64,000 bases of DNA from Chryseobacterium fluminis. Its GTDB lineage: Bacteria; Bacteroidota; Bacteroidia; Flavobacteriales; Weeksellaceae. The DNA lies in contig NZ_CP111121.1 of assembly GCF_026314945.1 (NCBI RefSeq), forward strand, positions 1,240,001-1,304,000, read 5' to 3'. The notes under the pieces were generated by a model. That model saw only the letters and a list, made by a program, of their open reading frames with translations, was not told the DNA's origin and ran no database searches. The translations under genes were made by a program, and so were the position numbers. Positions 1 through 8,610 of this stretch are shown here, in pieces (within the stretch, counting starts at the first letter, position 1; each line of letters begins with the position of its first letter).

Positions 1-77
1 TCATACTTGACAAAAATAAGTAAGAATAAAACTATTATCGTTATTATTACTAAAATATAAAACCTCCTTTTCTTCAT
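1..77 (-). CDS. Small membrane protein, N-terminus only (cut by window edge)
   Basis: The minus strand from ATG 77-75 encodes MKKRRFYIL followed by about 16 hydrophobic residues ending in LIFVKY, after which the window stops. This is a single N-terminal membrane anchor with a basic start. A decayed relative sits at 13.3-13.5 kb with the same KKRKFYIF start, hydrophobic stretch and FVKYE, where the following residues include KGIEVGAWA. Both lie downstream of immunity-like genes and next to the 16-base repeat. Function unknown; a small immunity or toxin-associated membrane protein is an inference from context. Confidence 0.5.
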   Translation of the reverse strand, partial: MKKRRFYILVIITIIVLFLLIFVKY

Positions 78-90
78 CGTTTTGTGAGAT
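76..90 (-). repeat. 16-base dispersed repeat, copy 1
   Basis: On the + strand this reads ATCGTTTTGTGAGAT. In the minus direction it overlaps the start codon region of the truncated membrane gene at 1-77. Confidence 0.55.
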
Positions 91-249
91 TTAATAGCAA
101 TAGCAAAGTCCTTTGGCTTTGCGGGAGTTGCGGAAATTGAAACTGAGTTCGCTCGGCTAGATTAAACGAAGTTATGGAAAAGCACGTTCTGACAAGCACT
201 ACAACAGCAATTTTGCAAAAGCACTGTTAGGCAGTTTTAGGGATTTTCC
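91..249. other. Non-coding spacer of higher GC
   Basis: About 160 bases between the 266-aa gene and the truncated membrane gene, visibly richer in G+C than the flanks. It contains repeated GCAC-type words (AAGCACGTTCT, AAGCACTACAA, AAAGCACTGTT). No open frame of useful length was found in any direction. Its origin is unknown; the composition suggests it came in from elsewhere. Confidence 0.4.
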
Positions 250-1050
250 TCATTTATTAAAATCTTCAAATTTAATATTGAAATGGTAACTCATATCGTA
301 TTGGTCTTTTAAAATTTTTGCAATATGAGCCTTTCCAATATCCGTAATACTTTCCCAATCATTTATGGCATCAAATTTTTTTAAGGTTTCTATATCTGAT
401 GTCTCTAACAATACTTTTCTTTTTTCGAAACTATCATTCATATAAACATTAAAATTAGCTCCATTAAGCAATCGTAAATCTATATTCTCGCTACTGAAGA
501 TTTTTGCAAAAATTTCTGAAATATTATCAATCTTAAGTGATTCTATTATTTCATTTTTTAAAAATCCAAGCTTATGTTGGCGACTATATTCCAAAGTCTG
601 TTTTGAAATTCTTGCGGCTAAATCACCATTAAACGGATTGATAGTTTTGTCAAAACAATTAACTATAGCTTTCATCGTAGCTTCTTCAAAGTGTTCTGGT
701 CGAGTGTCCAAAAAATGAATTCCAATATTTGTTATTTCAAATTTCAGAAAAGTTGTTTTTCCTTTTATTCCTGAAACATAATTTGTAAAAAATGTTAACG
801 TTTCATCTACAATTGACCTGTGTCCAAAGTTGTAAGGAATTTGATTTTCACTTATGTTCCATAAAACCTCAGATCCATAATCAATATCGGTTTTCTGCAT
901 AATTAATTCTATATGCGCATATCTATCGCTTCCGGTAAATTTTGCAACTAAACCTTTTCCTTCTATTGGCAATAAGTTCCATCCTAAAATTTTTTGATTT
1001 ATAGGGAATAAACTGGTGGATTGATAATTTCTTTTGAGATAGGTTTTCAT
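250..1050 (-). CDS. Hypothetical protein, immunity-island member
   Basis: 266 aa, soluble, no signal peptide or membrane segment. I do not recognise a family. It starts at ATG 1050 and is followed 37 bases upstream by another small gene on the same strand. Position in a run of small unrelated minus-strand genes (84 aa, SUKH-like 163 aa, pseudogene) resembles the strings of orphan immunity genes that follow polymorphic toxin loci. That role is inferred from context only. A copy of the 16-base repeat lies immediately upstream of its start. Confidence 0.6.
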   Translation of the reverse strand: MKTYLKRNYQSTSLFPINQKILGWNLLPIEGKGLVAKFTGSDRYAHIELIMQKTDIDYGSEVLWNISENQIPYNFGHRSIVDETLTFFTNYVSGIKGKTTFLKFEITNIGIHFLDTRPEHFEEATMKAIVNCFDKTINPFNGDLAARISKQTLEYSRQHKLGFLKNEIIESLKIDNISEIFAKIFSSENIDLRLLNGANFNVYMNDSFEKRKVLLETSDIETLKKFDAINDWESITDIGKAHIAKILKDQYDMSYHFNIKFEDFNK

Positions 1051-1059
1051 TTATAGCCG

Positions 1060-1074
1060 ATCGTTTTTTAAGAT
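1060..1074 (-). repeat. 16-base dispersed repeat, copy 2
   Basis: Reads ATCGTTTTTTAAGAT on the + strand, one of the more diverged copies. It lies in the 37-base gap between the 84-aa and 266-aa genes, about 10 bases before the start codon of the latter. Confidence 0.5.
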
Positions 1075-1087
1075 TTTTTTTAAATAT

Positions 1088-1342
1088 TTAATCTTCTGTA
1101 AAATAACGTGCAAGGTCTTTTACTAACTTGAGTTGTTCTTGAATATGATCCTGCGGTACTCCTTCACTTAACAAAAATTCTCTGTGTAGGTTAACATAGC
1201 TTTGAAAACCTACTCGGATTCTAAAAGCTTCGAAAAGTGCATCTTGAGCTTGTTTCCTGTCATAATAATGCAGCGCAAAAATTTTATCTTCTGTTCCGTA
1301 AGAAATAGCAATTAATCGCTTCAATTCATTTAATTCTTCCAT
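1088..1342 (-). CDS. Hypothetical 84-aa protein, immunity-like
   Basis: 84 aa, charged and predicted helical (start MEELNELKRLIAISYGTED; end LVKDLARYFTED). No known motif recognised. It sits between a SUKH-like gene and the 266-aa gene with short gaps on the same strand, so co-transcription is likely. Small helical soluble proteins in such strings are commonly toxin-immunity proteins, but nothing in the sequence proves that. Not similar by eye to its neighbours. Confidence 0.6.
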   Translation of the reverse strand: MEELNELKRLIAISYGTEDKIFALHYYDRKQAQDALFEAFRIRVGFQSYVNLHREFLLSEGVPQDHIQEQLKLVKDLARYFTED

Positions 1343-1403
1343 GTTGTTTTATTATTTTTTTTAAATCATTTAGTAAGACTATTAAATGAGTTCAATAGAT
1401 ATT

Positions 1404-1895
1404 TCATAATAAGCCTAATGACTCTGAGTTTCTATAATTATAAACAGCTCCATTAATAGTCTGAGAAAGATTGATACCTGTAGCTTTTAATCTAGAAACA
1501 CCATAGTGAATAAGATCATCATTCATATAAAGATTTAACTCATAAACTTTAGGATCTATTTGATTTTCATCTAAAAAAACAATAAAGAACTGAGGATCAG
1601 AAAATGATTTAGTAAAAGCTATAAAAGGCCTCGTAATTGAATAGTTAATCTCTTGGCAATATCTGTTTATTAAAGATCTTAGTTGTTTTTGATCTCCTCC
1701 TTCAAATATCCAATTGTAGATTCCCCCGATTGATAAAAATTCTTTAACTACAGTTGGAAATTGATTCCCATTATTCCAAAGTTGTTCTAATTCCTGTATC
1801 TGTTGATTATTAATTCCTTTATTAGGTGTTGTATTCGAGTTATTTAAATCACTTCTTGGATTTTGCTGAAAAAGTTTTAAATAATTTATTTCCAT
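1404..1895 (-). CDS. SMI1/KNR4 (SUKH)-like immunity protein
   Basis: 163 aa, soluble. The block IQELEQLWNN…FPTVVKEFLSIGG is the typical SUKH/SMI1-KNR4 entry (helix, then 'P.....FL.IGG'), followed by a region ending SIGGIYNWIFEGGD. SUKH proteins are the best-known immunity superfamily for contact-dependent and Rhs/WapA polymorphic toxins and bind the toxin domain directly. No toxin is adjacent, so this is probably an orphan. Start MEINYLKLFQQNP fits. Family call is by pattern and moderately sure. Confidence 0.6.
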   Translation of the reverse strand: MEINYLKLFQQNPRSDLNNSNTTPNKGINNQQIQELEQLWNNGNQFPTVVKEFLSIGGIYNWIFEGGDQKQLRSLINRYCQEINYSITRPFIAFTKSFSDPQFFIVFLDENQIDPKVYELNLYMNDDLIHYGVSRLKATGINLSQTINGAVYNYRNSESLGLL

Positions 1896-1913
1896 AATAA
1901 TTATATTATTTCA

Positions 1914-2311
1914 TTAAAAATATCTTTTTAATTGAGCTAAATATTCCCCTACTGATAAATTAAAATCATTGGCTTGCAATACCAGAGTAATTGTTATATT
2001 ATTTAAGGTAATTAAATAATGTAAATCGGAAGTTGCCCATCTCTTATATTGGGAAGGATTAGCCTTGACTGCTGTAAATGCCTGCCCAATGATCGTTTTT
2101 TGAGACTTAGTTAGCTGATGTTTTTATTTAAAAATTGTAAAATCAAGTAAATAACTATGATTAAACATAATTGAATGCTTTTTTGAAAAATTTTGAGTGA
2201 TTTCTATAATTTTGGTTTCAGTTTCTAAGTCAATTTTATCATATACTTTCTCAGAGATTCCATAATTTTCACATTTAGTAAGTAGGAAAGTTGTTAATTT
2301 TGAAGCTGTTT
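1914..2311 (-). pseudogene. Broken immunity-like gene with internal stop
   Basis: One minus-strand frame runs from about 2311 to a stop at 1914-1916 but is interrupted by TAA at 2124-2126. The upstream half ends …SYLLDFTIFK and the downstream half begins KHQLTKSQKTIIGQAF and ends EYLAQLKRYF, roughly 65 plus 69 residues in the same frame. The N-terminus is missing: it is cut where the IS5-like relic begins. Unknown family; by place and size a decayed immunity gene. Repeat copy 3 lies inside its coding frame (codons for SQKT). Confidence 0.5.
2092..2107 (-). repeat. 16-base dispersed repeat, copy 3
   Basis: Reads ATCGTTTTTTGAGACT on the + strand. Unlike the others it is inside an open frame (of the broken gene 1914-2311), encoding SQKT in the minus direction. 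Confidence 0.5.
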
Positions 2312-2324
2312 AAACTAATTTTTT

Positions 2325-3020
2325 GATTAGCCTAAAGAAAATGCCAAAAAGTGCAGATTCTTCCAGGTAATATACAGTTTTTCAAATCTTATCAGCAAGC
2401 CTTGAAGCCGTCTAACCAGGTATTTGCCTACTCTATTTTAAATCTGTTTTCGTACAGTTTTTTATCAAAATAGTAATCAGTATCTACTGTTTTTCCATTT
2501 CTGGGATTGGGTTTAATGTTTCTCATTATTTCAGCCATTTCTAATTTCTGTCTTAAATTTTGACTGTCAAATCCCGAATATGCATTCAAAAAAAGACCTT
2601 TATGAGAGATTTCTGCTTCTGATAAAATTCATAATTTCAACTATAACATCTTCTATTTCATACAGATCGTGATGATTTCCGCTTCTGGGATTTCCCATCT
2701 AGAGCATTTGATCACGATTGTCACAAAGAAAAATCATATTGCTGGTTTTCGCAGATTTCCTGCTTTAATACCCCGTTGATTCTCCGCCCATTCTGCACCG
2801 GGTCTGGCTTCCGTCGAGCTGAACACACAACATATCCCACAATCTCCTATTGCGATTCAGAAGATGAACTCAAATATTTCTGAAGCTGCGGTCCTTGCTC
2901 CACTTATTAAAAAAATAATACACATTTTACCAGCTTATTTTTTCTTCTCCGAAATAGTCTTTTATTGAAATTTCCCGCCACTGCAACCGGTTTTAAGCCG
3001 TTTTATAAATTGCAATCCAA
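2325..3020 (-). pseudogene. IS5-like transposase relic
   Basis: Reading the minus strand in shifting frames gives recognisable IS5-type DDE transposase pieces in order: LQWREISIKDYFGEEK, LDGSQTRCRMGGESTGY, MIFLCDNRDQML, RSGNHHDLYEIEDV, HKGLFLNAYSGFDSQNLRQK, NPRNGKTVDTDYYFDKKLYE and RFKIE…NTWLDGFKA. The Asp of 'LDGS' and the 'GNHHDLY' block are hallmarks of the IS5 group in Bacteroidota. Several stops and frameshifts make it inactive. Its left end abuts the broken immunity gene, which it probably truncated. Confidence 0.75.
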
Positions 3021-3214
3021 AATTGCTAATTTTCTCGGAACTTTTTTTCTAAATAAGTTTAAACAACTTCATAATATCAAATCCATAATTCTGCTATTCT
3101 AGTTAAATTTTTTAACCATTTTTATACTTATTTTGATTCTATGGCAAAAAATAAATTATTTTTAACATTTTTTTTACAAAATATAAAATTTATTAATATT
3201 TTTACAAAAAAACT

Positions 3215-4027
3215 ATGGAAAATAAAATTTTTAAATTTTTAATTGCTTATGCATTCTTAGGACTTCTAATAAACTGTAATAGTAATGAAATAGAAGATAG
3301 TTTAAATAATCAAATATCTCAAGAGAAAATAACTTCGAAATCATCAGCTCTTTCAAAAATTTCTGGCTATTCAGGAGAAGAATATTATAGAGGTATTTTT
3401 CTTTTTGAGGGCGAAGTTGCAGATAAAGTTGAGCATTTCAAACAGCTAAAAGATGAGATATCTAAAATGCCTATCGAGGCACGAATGGGTCAAGTTGAAT
3501 TTAATAATGATATTATTAATGGAATTAAAAAAATAAATCCAACATACTTTGATGATCTAAAAATAGCTATTGAAAGCAAAAACTTTAATGATATAGATAA
3601 TATAATGGATGTTGGTGCTTCCTTGGCAGAAGCAGTAATCATAAATTCCCCTAAGTACCAGAGTGTAATGTTAGGAATAAATAATGTTCAGCAAAAAATA
3701 GATATTACTAAATATGACTTAGATACGGTTGATGGACTCAATCTATACCTTAAAGATGTTGGTAATTTAGTTACAGATAATAAAATGGATTTAAGTTCTC
3801 AGGAATTATGTATTTGGGTCGCGGCTGTAATCGCTGTAGCTGTATGGGATGCGGCGGCTGTAGTAAACTATGGCGTTGTTGTTAACGCCGCAGCACTTGC
3901 ACTTGCTTATGCTGCTGTATATGCTAAAGTAAAGTTCTGGCCAAAGAAAATGTCTTTATCTGTTGATAAAATGTCTCTAACAGTTAAGGAACAACTAATT
4001 GTTGAAATTTCAAATATTAATCCTTAA
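3215..4027 (+). CDS. sdpC: SdpC-like antimicrobial peptide precursor
   Basis: 270 aa. An N-terminal hydrophobic segment ends in a lipobox-like LLIN-C at Cys21, suggesting a lipoprotein. Residues 51-68 (GYSGEEYYRG…FEGEVA) match the SdpC signature FSGEDYFRG…GQGEV of the Bacillus cannibalism toxin. A strongly hydrophobic, Ala/Val-rich stretch (about 199-243, CIWVAAVIAVAVWDAAAVV to KVKFWPKK) occupies the place of the excised mature peptide. It has a single Cys (199) where the Bacillus peptide has a disulfide pair. Followed at 6 bases by SdpA and then SdpB, the two proteins that mature the toxin. A membrane-depolarising bacteriocin is inferred. Confidence 0.8.
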   Translation: MENKIFKFLIAYAFLGLLINCNSNEIEDSLNNQISQEKITSKSSALSKISGYSGEEYYRGIFLFEGEVADKVEHFKQLKDEISKMPIEARMGQVEFNNDIINGIKKINPTYFDDLKIAIESKNFNDIDNIMDVGASLAEAVIINSPKYQSVMLGINNVQQKIDITKYDLDTVDGLNLYLKDVGNLVTDNKMDLSSQELCIWVAAVIAVAVWDAAAVVNYGVVVNAAALALAYAAVYAKVKFWPKKMSLSVDKMSLTVKEQLIVEISNINP

Positions 4028-4033
4028 TAGTAT

Positions 4034-4564
4034 ATGAGGGTAATATTAATTAAATCAATAGTTATAATATTAATAATAAATCTTTTAATATTTACATTTA
4101 TTAGTAGTCTCTCCGAACAAACTTGTATTTCTGTTAATCCAAGCATACAAAAAACTTTCAGAACCTTACTTCCTGAAGGCTGGTCATTTTTTACAAGAAG
4201 TCCAAGGGAAGATATGGTTACTATTTATAAAATAGTAGAGAATAAACCAATAAAAATTAACTCATTGAGTTCTAATGCAGAAAATTTTTTTGGACTTTCT
4301 AGAAAAAGCAGGAAATTAGGATATGATTTATCGATTATACTTTCCACTTTTCAAAGAATCACATGGATAAAAATAAATTCTTTAGAAAACATTAAAATTG
4401 AACAACAAAAATTTAAGAAAATAAATAAAAATCAGTTACAAATTAATACCCTTGATAAAGGGTATTATATGATAGTTAGTCAGCCAGTTATTCCTTGGGC
4501 TTGGTCTAAATACCCTTCAAGAGTTAGAAAACAATATTCTGTGTGTTTTGCAGAAATTATATAG
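4034..4564 (+). CDS. sdpA: SdpA family maturation protein
   Basis: 176 aa. One N-terminal membrane segment (about 5-27) followed by an exported domain containing PEGWSFFTRSPREDM (about 51-65), the conserved block of SdpA-family proteins. SdpA acts with SdpB in converting pro-SdpC into the active peptide. It lies 6 bases after sdpC and about 10 bases before sdpB, as in the Bacillus sdpABC cluster but with the toxin gene first. Usual family size is near 160 aa, so it looks complete. Confidence 0.8.
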   Translation: MRVILIKSIVIILIINLLIFTFISSLSEQTCISVNPSIQKTFRTLLPEGWSFFTRSPREDMVTIYKIVENKPIKINSLSSNAENFFGLSRKSRKLGYDLSIILSTFQRITWIKINSLENIKIEQQKFKKINKNQLQINTLDKGYYMIVSQPVIPWAWSKYPSRVRKQYSVCFAEII

Positions 4565-4573
4565 TTTTATTTG

Positions 4574-5449
4574 ATGAATATTAAAAATTCTCCTTTTTCC
4601 CCAATATTAGGTTTAGGAAGATCACTTATAGCATTTGGAACATTAATATCTTTTCTTTTTAATGATGCTGATACTCTTTTCGTACAAAAAACCTTTAAAA
4701 CTGATGATATTTGGGATAACATTAATATATTCAACATTTTTGGATATAATAACTTAAATTGGTCAATTTCATTATCTATTATTATATTAGTTATTACAAT
4801 TAGTGGCTATTTTATAAGAATAACTGGTATTTTGCATTGGTGGATTACGTACAGTTTCTTGAATTCTGCTATTATTATTGATGGTGGGGATCAAATTAGC
4901 TCAATTCTAACATTATTGATTGTTCCTATATGTATTTTAGATAATAGAAAGAATCATTGGTTATATCAAAGTATAGAATCATCTGAAATAAAAAAGTTCA
5001 TTGCAACTTCTATTTTTTTTGTTATTAAATTTCAAACTTCTGTTCTATATTTTAACGCTGCTGTAGGAAAATTTCCAGTTGATGAATGGTGGGATGGAAC
5101 AGCAATGTATTATTGGGTTAATCATAGTAGTTTTGGAGCTCCAAATTATTTAAAAAGCATTATTTTGCCTCTTATCGAAAATAAATATTCTGTTTTCGCT
5201 TTAACGTGGGGAACAATAATTTTAGAACTTTTTTTGAGTATTTCTGTATTTTTGAAAAAAGAATTAAGAATATTTGCTTGTTTTATTGGAATTTTTTTTC
5301 ATTTTTTAATTTTTATAATATTGGGTTTAGGAAGTTTCTTTTTTGCAATGTCCGGAACATTAATTCTTTATCTAATACCGTTTAATTTTAATTTAATAGA
5401 ATGGAATATTATGAAAAACAGAATTTTAATCAGATCTGGATTAAAATAA
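4574..5449 (+). CDS. sdpB: SdpB family membrane protein (HTTM-like)
   Basis: 291 aa with several membrane segments, aromatic-rich, containing KFQTSVLYFNAAVGKF and WWDGTAMYYWVNH, the pattern of SdpB/HTTM proteins related to vitamin-K-dependent carboxylase membrane domains. SdpB is essential for making the SDP toxin. An upstream TTG at 4571 is also possible, but the ATG at 4574 is the natural start. Its last 49 bases overlap the next gene, pointing to translational coupling with a likely immunity protein. Confidence 0.78.
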   Translation: MNIKNSPFSPILGLGRSLIAFGTLISFLFNDADTLFVQKTFKTDDIWDNINIFNIFGYNNLNWSISLSIIILVITISGYFIRITGILHWWITYSFLNSAIIIDGGDQISSILTLLIVPICILDNRKNHWLYQSIESSEIKKFIATSIFFVIKFQTSVLYFNAAVGKFPVDEWWDGTAMYYWVNHSSFGAPNYLKSIILPLIENKYSVFALTWGTIILELFLSISVFLKKELRIFACFIGIFFHFLIFIILGLGSFFFAMSGTLILYLIPFNFNLIEWNIMKNRILIRSGLK

Positions 5450-5868
5450 TAAGCTTTATATCTCTTTTAACTGGGATTGCAACATCTATATTATTTATTA
5501 AGGAATCAAATTATTTGATTGCTTGTTTGACATTTCTTCCATGTTTTTCTATTTTTATTTTTTTCTTTATCGCAAACTTAAAAGTATATATTTCTAACAA
5601 TGTCATTAAATATAAATTTTTCCCGTTTAATATAAAATACAAGGAAATTATTATTAATGAAAATATTTCTTTAGATGTTATTGAATATAATCCTCTTTCT
5701 GATTTTGGAGGATGGGGCATTAGAAAAAATGGAAATGCTAAATGCTATTCAACGTCTGGAAATTTCGCATTAAGGATTAAATATAAGGAGGGAAACAACA
5801 TATTATTAGGTACATTGAAGCCAGATGAGTTGAAGACATATTTAGATTCTATTCATATACCAATTTAG
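5401..5868 (+). CDS. Two-TM protein with PH-like domain, candidate SDP immunity
   Basis: 155 aa. Two membrane segments (about 14-34 and 38-60) are followed by a cytosolic-type domain with SDFGGWGIRKNG, YSTSGNFALRIKYKEGN and LGTLKPDEL, the look of a bacterial PH-like (bPH) domain. It overlaps the 3' end of sdpB by 49 bases, so it is the fourth gene of the sdp operon. In Bacillus the fourth function is SdpI, a six-TM immunity protein; no SdpI-like protein is present here. That makes this the natural candidate for self-protection, an inference from position and topology. Confidence 0.65.
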   Translation: MEYYEKQNFNQIWIKIISFISLLTGIATSILFIKESNYLIACLTFLPCFSIFIFFFIANLKVYISNNVIKYKFFPFNIKYKEIIINENISLDVIEYNPLSDFGGWGIRKNGNAKCYSTSGNFALRIKYKEGNNILLGTLKPDELKTYLDSIHIPI

Positions 5869-5871
5869 CAT

Positions 5872-5907
5872 AAAAGTCTAAAATTGTAATTATATAGTGA
5901 CTTTTTT
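5872..5907 (+). terminator. Likely terminator of the sdp operon
   Basis: AAAAGTC (5872-5878) pairs perfectly with GACTTTT (5899-5905) across a 20-base loop and runs into a T tract. It begins four bases after the last sdp-operon stop codon. The stem is short, so strength is uncertain. Confidence 0.5.
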
Positions 5908-6175
5908 GTTGATTTCTTTACAAATCTTCATATTACAGAATAACATAATAAACAGAAGATTTTAAAAACAAAAAAATTGGAGAATAATGTAATAAATTTT
6001 GAACCTATCTTATAAAAAGCCGATTGGAAAAACTAAGTGGTATTGAATTAAGACCTGCTTTGGCAAAAATATATTAATAATGAAATTTATATCGCATAAA
6101 AAGTAATTTTGAATTAGTTTCTGACTTTTTAAATATAAATCCACAAAAAAATATATGATAACTTAAGAATATATA
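5908..6175. other. AT-rich gap with a small gene fragment
   Basis: Between the sdp operon and the hydrolase. A short + frame ends SRLEKLSGIELRPALAKIY at about 6074 and looks like the tail of a lost gene, with stops directly upstream. Otherwise no coding or structured element seen. Confidence 0.35.
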
Positions 6176-7428
6176 ATGAATTTTTTTTTAAAAATATTTT
6201 TTACATTTACTCCCTTCTTACTTTTCTCACAAAGTAAAAAAGAAATTGGGAGCATTTTTATTGAATCTTTATTTATAAATAGAAATATCGATAAATCTTA
6301 TGACTTATTCGATTCTTCCATTACTAATGAACTTCCAATAAATGAGCTTAGAGCAACTGAACAACAAATTAAAGAGCAATTAGGTTCTTTTAAAAGAGTC
6401 ATAGAAATTAATAAAGAGAATAACATATACTATTATTATTCAGAATTTGAAAAGTCTAAATTAGATATTCAGATCAGTTTTAATGAAGATAATAAAATTA
6501 TTGGATTATTTTTTATACCTCATAAAATATTTGAAAATACTAATGCAGATAATAATTCTCTTAATATTAAAAGCAATGATATTGAACTAAAAGGAACTTT
6601 TTTAGAGCCTTTGCAAAATAATCAAAAGAAATTAGTCATTTTTTTTCATGGTTCTGGTCCACAAGATAGGGATGAGACAATTGGTGAAAACAAGCCTTTA
6701 AAAGATATTGCGGAATATCTTTTTAGTAGTGGCATTGCTTCATATAGATTTGATAAAAGAACCCTTACTAATCCTGAGACCTTTGACAATAATTCAACTG
6801 TTGAAGAAGAAGTTATTAATGATGCGGTTAATGTTATCAATTATTTTAATGAAAATTATAAAGATTATGAAATAATACTTATAGGACATAGCTTAGGAGG
6901 GTATCTCCTTCCAAAAATATTTAAAAAAAATAATAACATTTCTAAATTAATTTTTTTAGCTGCTAATGCAAGACCTGTTCAAGAAGTAATTGTGGATCAA
7001 TTTATTTATATTAATAAAATAAATCCTTCATCCGTTTCTAATGAATCTGTTGAAAGTATTAAGAAACAAGTAAATTATTTAAATTCCAAAAAATTTAATT
7101 CAAATTCTGATAACTCCGCTCTTCCGTTTAATTTATCTGCAAAATATTGGGAATATTTAATAAACTATAATCCTTTGACATTATTAAAATCAATTAATAT
7201 TCCTATGCTTTTTTTACAGGGGGGAAAGACTATCAGGTAACTGATAAGGATTTTAATTTGTGGCAAAGCCATTTGAAAAGTAATAAGTTAGCTGTATTCA
7301 AATACTATCCATCATTAAATCATATTTTTATAGAAGGAAGTGATATCCCATCGCCAAAAGATTATGAAGAAAAAAAGAATATAAGTGAGGTTTTATTAAA
7401 AGACTTAAAAAATTTTATATTTAAATAG
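6176..7428 (+). pseudogene. Exported alpha/beta hydrolase, frameshifted
   Basis: The frame starts with a signal peptide (MNFFLKIFFTFTPFLLFSQS), then a DUF3887-like N-terminal domain (about 20-110), then an alpha/beta hydrolase with HGSGPQD and nucleophile elbow GHSLGG. Near 7215 the frame breaks at LFLQGG; one base over, the protein continues KDYQVTDKDFNLWQSH … YPSLNHIFIEGSD to a stop at 7426-7428. The lost part holds the likely catalytic Asp (GGKD) and His (LNHIF), so the truncated product should be inactive. About 417 aa if repaired. Downstream lies the end of an IS21 element. Confidence 0.8.
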
Positions 7429-7435
7429 ACACTAT

Positions 7436-8263
7436 TGTAAATTCCAGTGATATTGACCACCTAATTCCAATTCAAAGTGATCAGGAATTTCGGTTTAAAT
7501 TGACTACCCTTAATTTTAAATAAAAACTCTTGTTTTTCATGTGTCAATTAGTATTCAAATATAATAAATAATTACTCCTTGCTAACTCCTCTCTTTTTCT
7601 CATAGATTCCCCCTTGAGTTCCAAGCGGTGAGATTGATGGATAAGTCTGTCCAGAATAGCATCAGCTATGGTCTTTTCGCCAATGATGTCATACCAGCCT
7701 TGAACCGGGATCTGTGATGTCACAATGATGGAGCCGTTGTTGTGACGGTCTTCAATGATCTCCAGAAGTGTTATCCTGTTGGCACTGTCCAATGCCTGAA
7801 GGCCAAAATCATCAAGGATGATCACATCCTGTCTTTGTATTTTTGCTAGTTCGCGCAGGTATGACCCGTCTGCTTTTGCCATTTTTAATTTGGCAAACAG
7901 CTTGGAAGTATTAAAATAGTTGACCTTGAAGCCTTCGATACAGACCTGATAGCCCAACGCGGTTCCCAAGTAACTTTTACCCACGCCTGTACTTCCTGTG
8001 ACCAGGATGTTCTCATTTTTCTCTACGAACTCACATCCTGCAAGACGCATTACCAGATTACGGTCGAGATTGCGGGATTTTCGAAGTTGACACTTTCAAT
8101 ATTGCACCTGTAATGGAACTTCGCATTTTTGATGCTTCGCTCTATGCGCCTGTTGTGCCTCTCATCCCATTCGGCATCAATGAGCATCGATACAAACTGG
8201 TCGAGGGTATAATGGTCTGTCCTTCCGCTTTCAATAGCGGTCTTAGAGGCATTGTGCATACTT
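7436..8263. mobile_element. IS21-family element, truncated
   Basis: Begins TGTAAATTCCAGTGATATTG with further partial repeats of the same word (GTGATCAGGAATTTCGG) over the next 60 bases, as in IS21 multiple-repeat ends. It carries only the helper gene istB (minus strand). The transposase gene istA is absent: the element is cut at 8263 by an inserted IS3-family element, and beyond that element unrelated DNA follows. Confidence 0.7.
7544..8263 (-). pseudogene. istB: IstB helper ATPase, frameshifted and truncated
   Basis: The N-terminal part has the IstB pattern HNASKTAIESGRTDHYTLDQ and LIDAEWDERHNRRIERSIKN. The main part has Walker A TGSTGVGKS, Walker B DVIILDDFG and sensor region IIVTSQIPVQGW. 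The two parts are in different frames: at about 8050 the expected bridge (…NLDRNLVMRLAGCEF) reads across a one-base shift, with ENPAISTVIW ending in a stop. The first residues are replaced by the end of the neighbouring IS3 element. IstB helps IstA in target choice and transposition; this copy is dead. Confidence 0.85.
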
Positions 8264-8343
8264 TGACCTATTCCCAAAAAACAGGATCACTTAAAAGTGG
8301 AGATTTTTCGAGAAATAATTAATTTTAAATAAAGAAAAATCTA

Positions 8344-8610
8344 ATGAAAAAAAGCAGATTTACAGAAAGTCAGATCATTTTTGCATTGAAACAGTCTGAA
8401 ACGGGAGTAAAAGTTGAAGAAGTTTGTCGTAAAATGGGTATAAGTGAGGCAACTTTTTACAATTGGAAAAAGAAATTCGGAGGTTTAGGTGTTACAGAAC
8501 TTCGCCGATTACGCCAATTAGAGGAAGAAAATAGTCAACTCAAGAAGTTGGTAGCAGATTTAAGTTTGGATAAGCAGATTCTTCAGGATGTTCTGAAAAA
8601 AAAGTTCTAA
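8344..8610 (+). CDS. IS3-family transposase OrfA
   Basis: 88 aa. A helix-turn-helix (FTESQIIFALKQSETGVKVE … GISEATFYNWKKKFGG) is followed by a leucine-zipper coiled coil (RRLRQLEEENSQLKKLVADL) used for multimerisation. It ends at a run of eight A (8596-8603) where a -1 ribosomal frameshift would fuse it to OrfB, as known for IS3 elements. Binds the element ends; OrfAB fusion is the active transposase. The gene appears intact. Confidence 0.9.
   Translation: MKKSRFTESQIIFALKQSETGVKVEEVCRKMGISEATFYNWKKKFGGLGVTELRRLRQLEEENSQLKKLVADLSLDKQILQDVLKKKF

Noticed and set aside
91..249. GTTAGGC (226-232) as an integron attC-like site in the GC-richer spacer
   Set aside because: A matching partner core at the other end was not found (only GTTTAAT-like), and no integrase is present.
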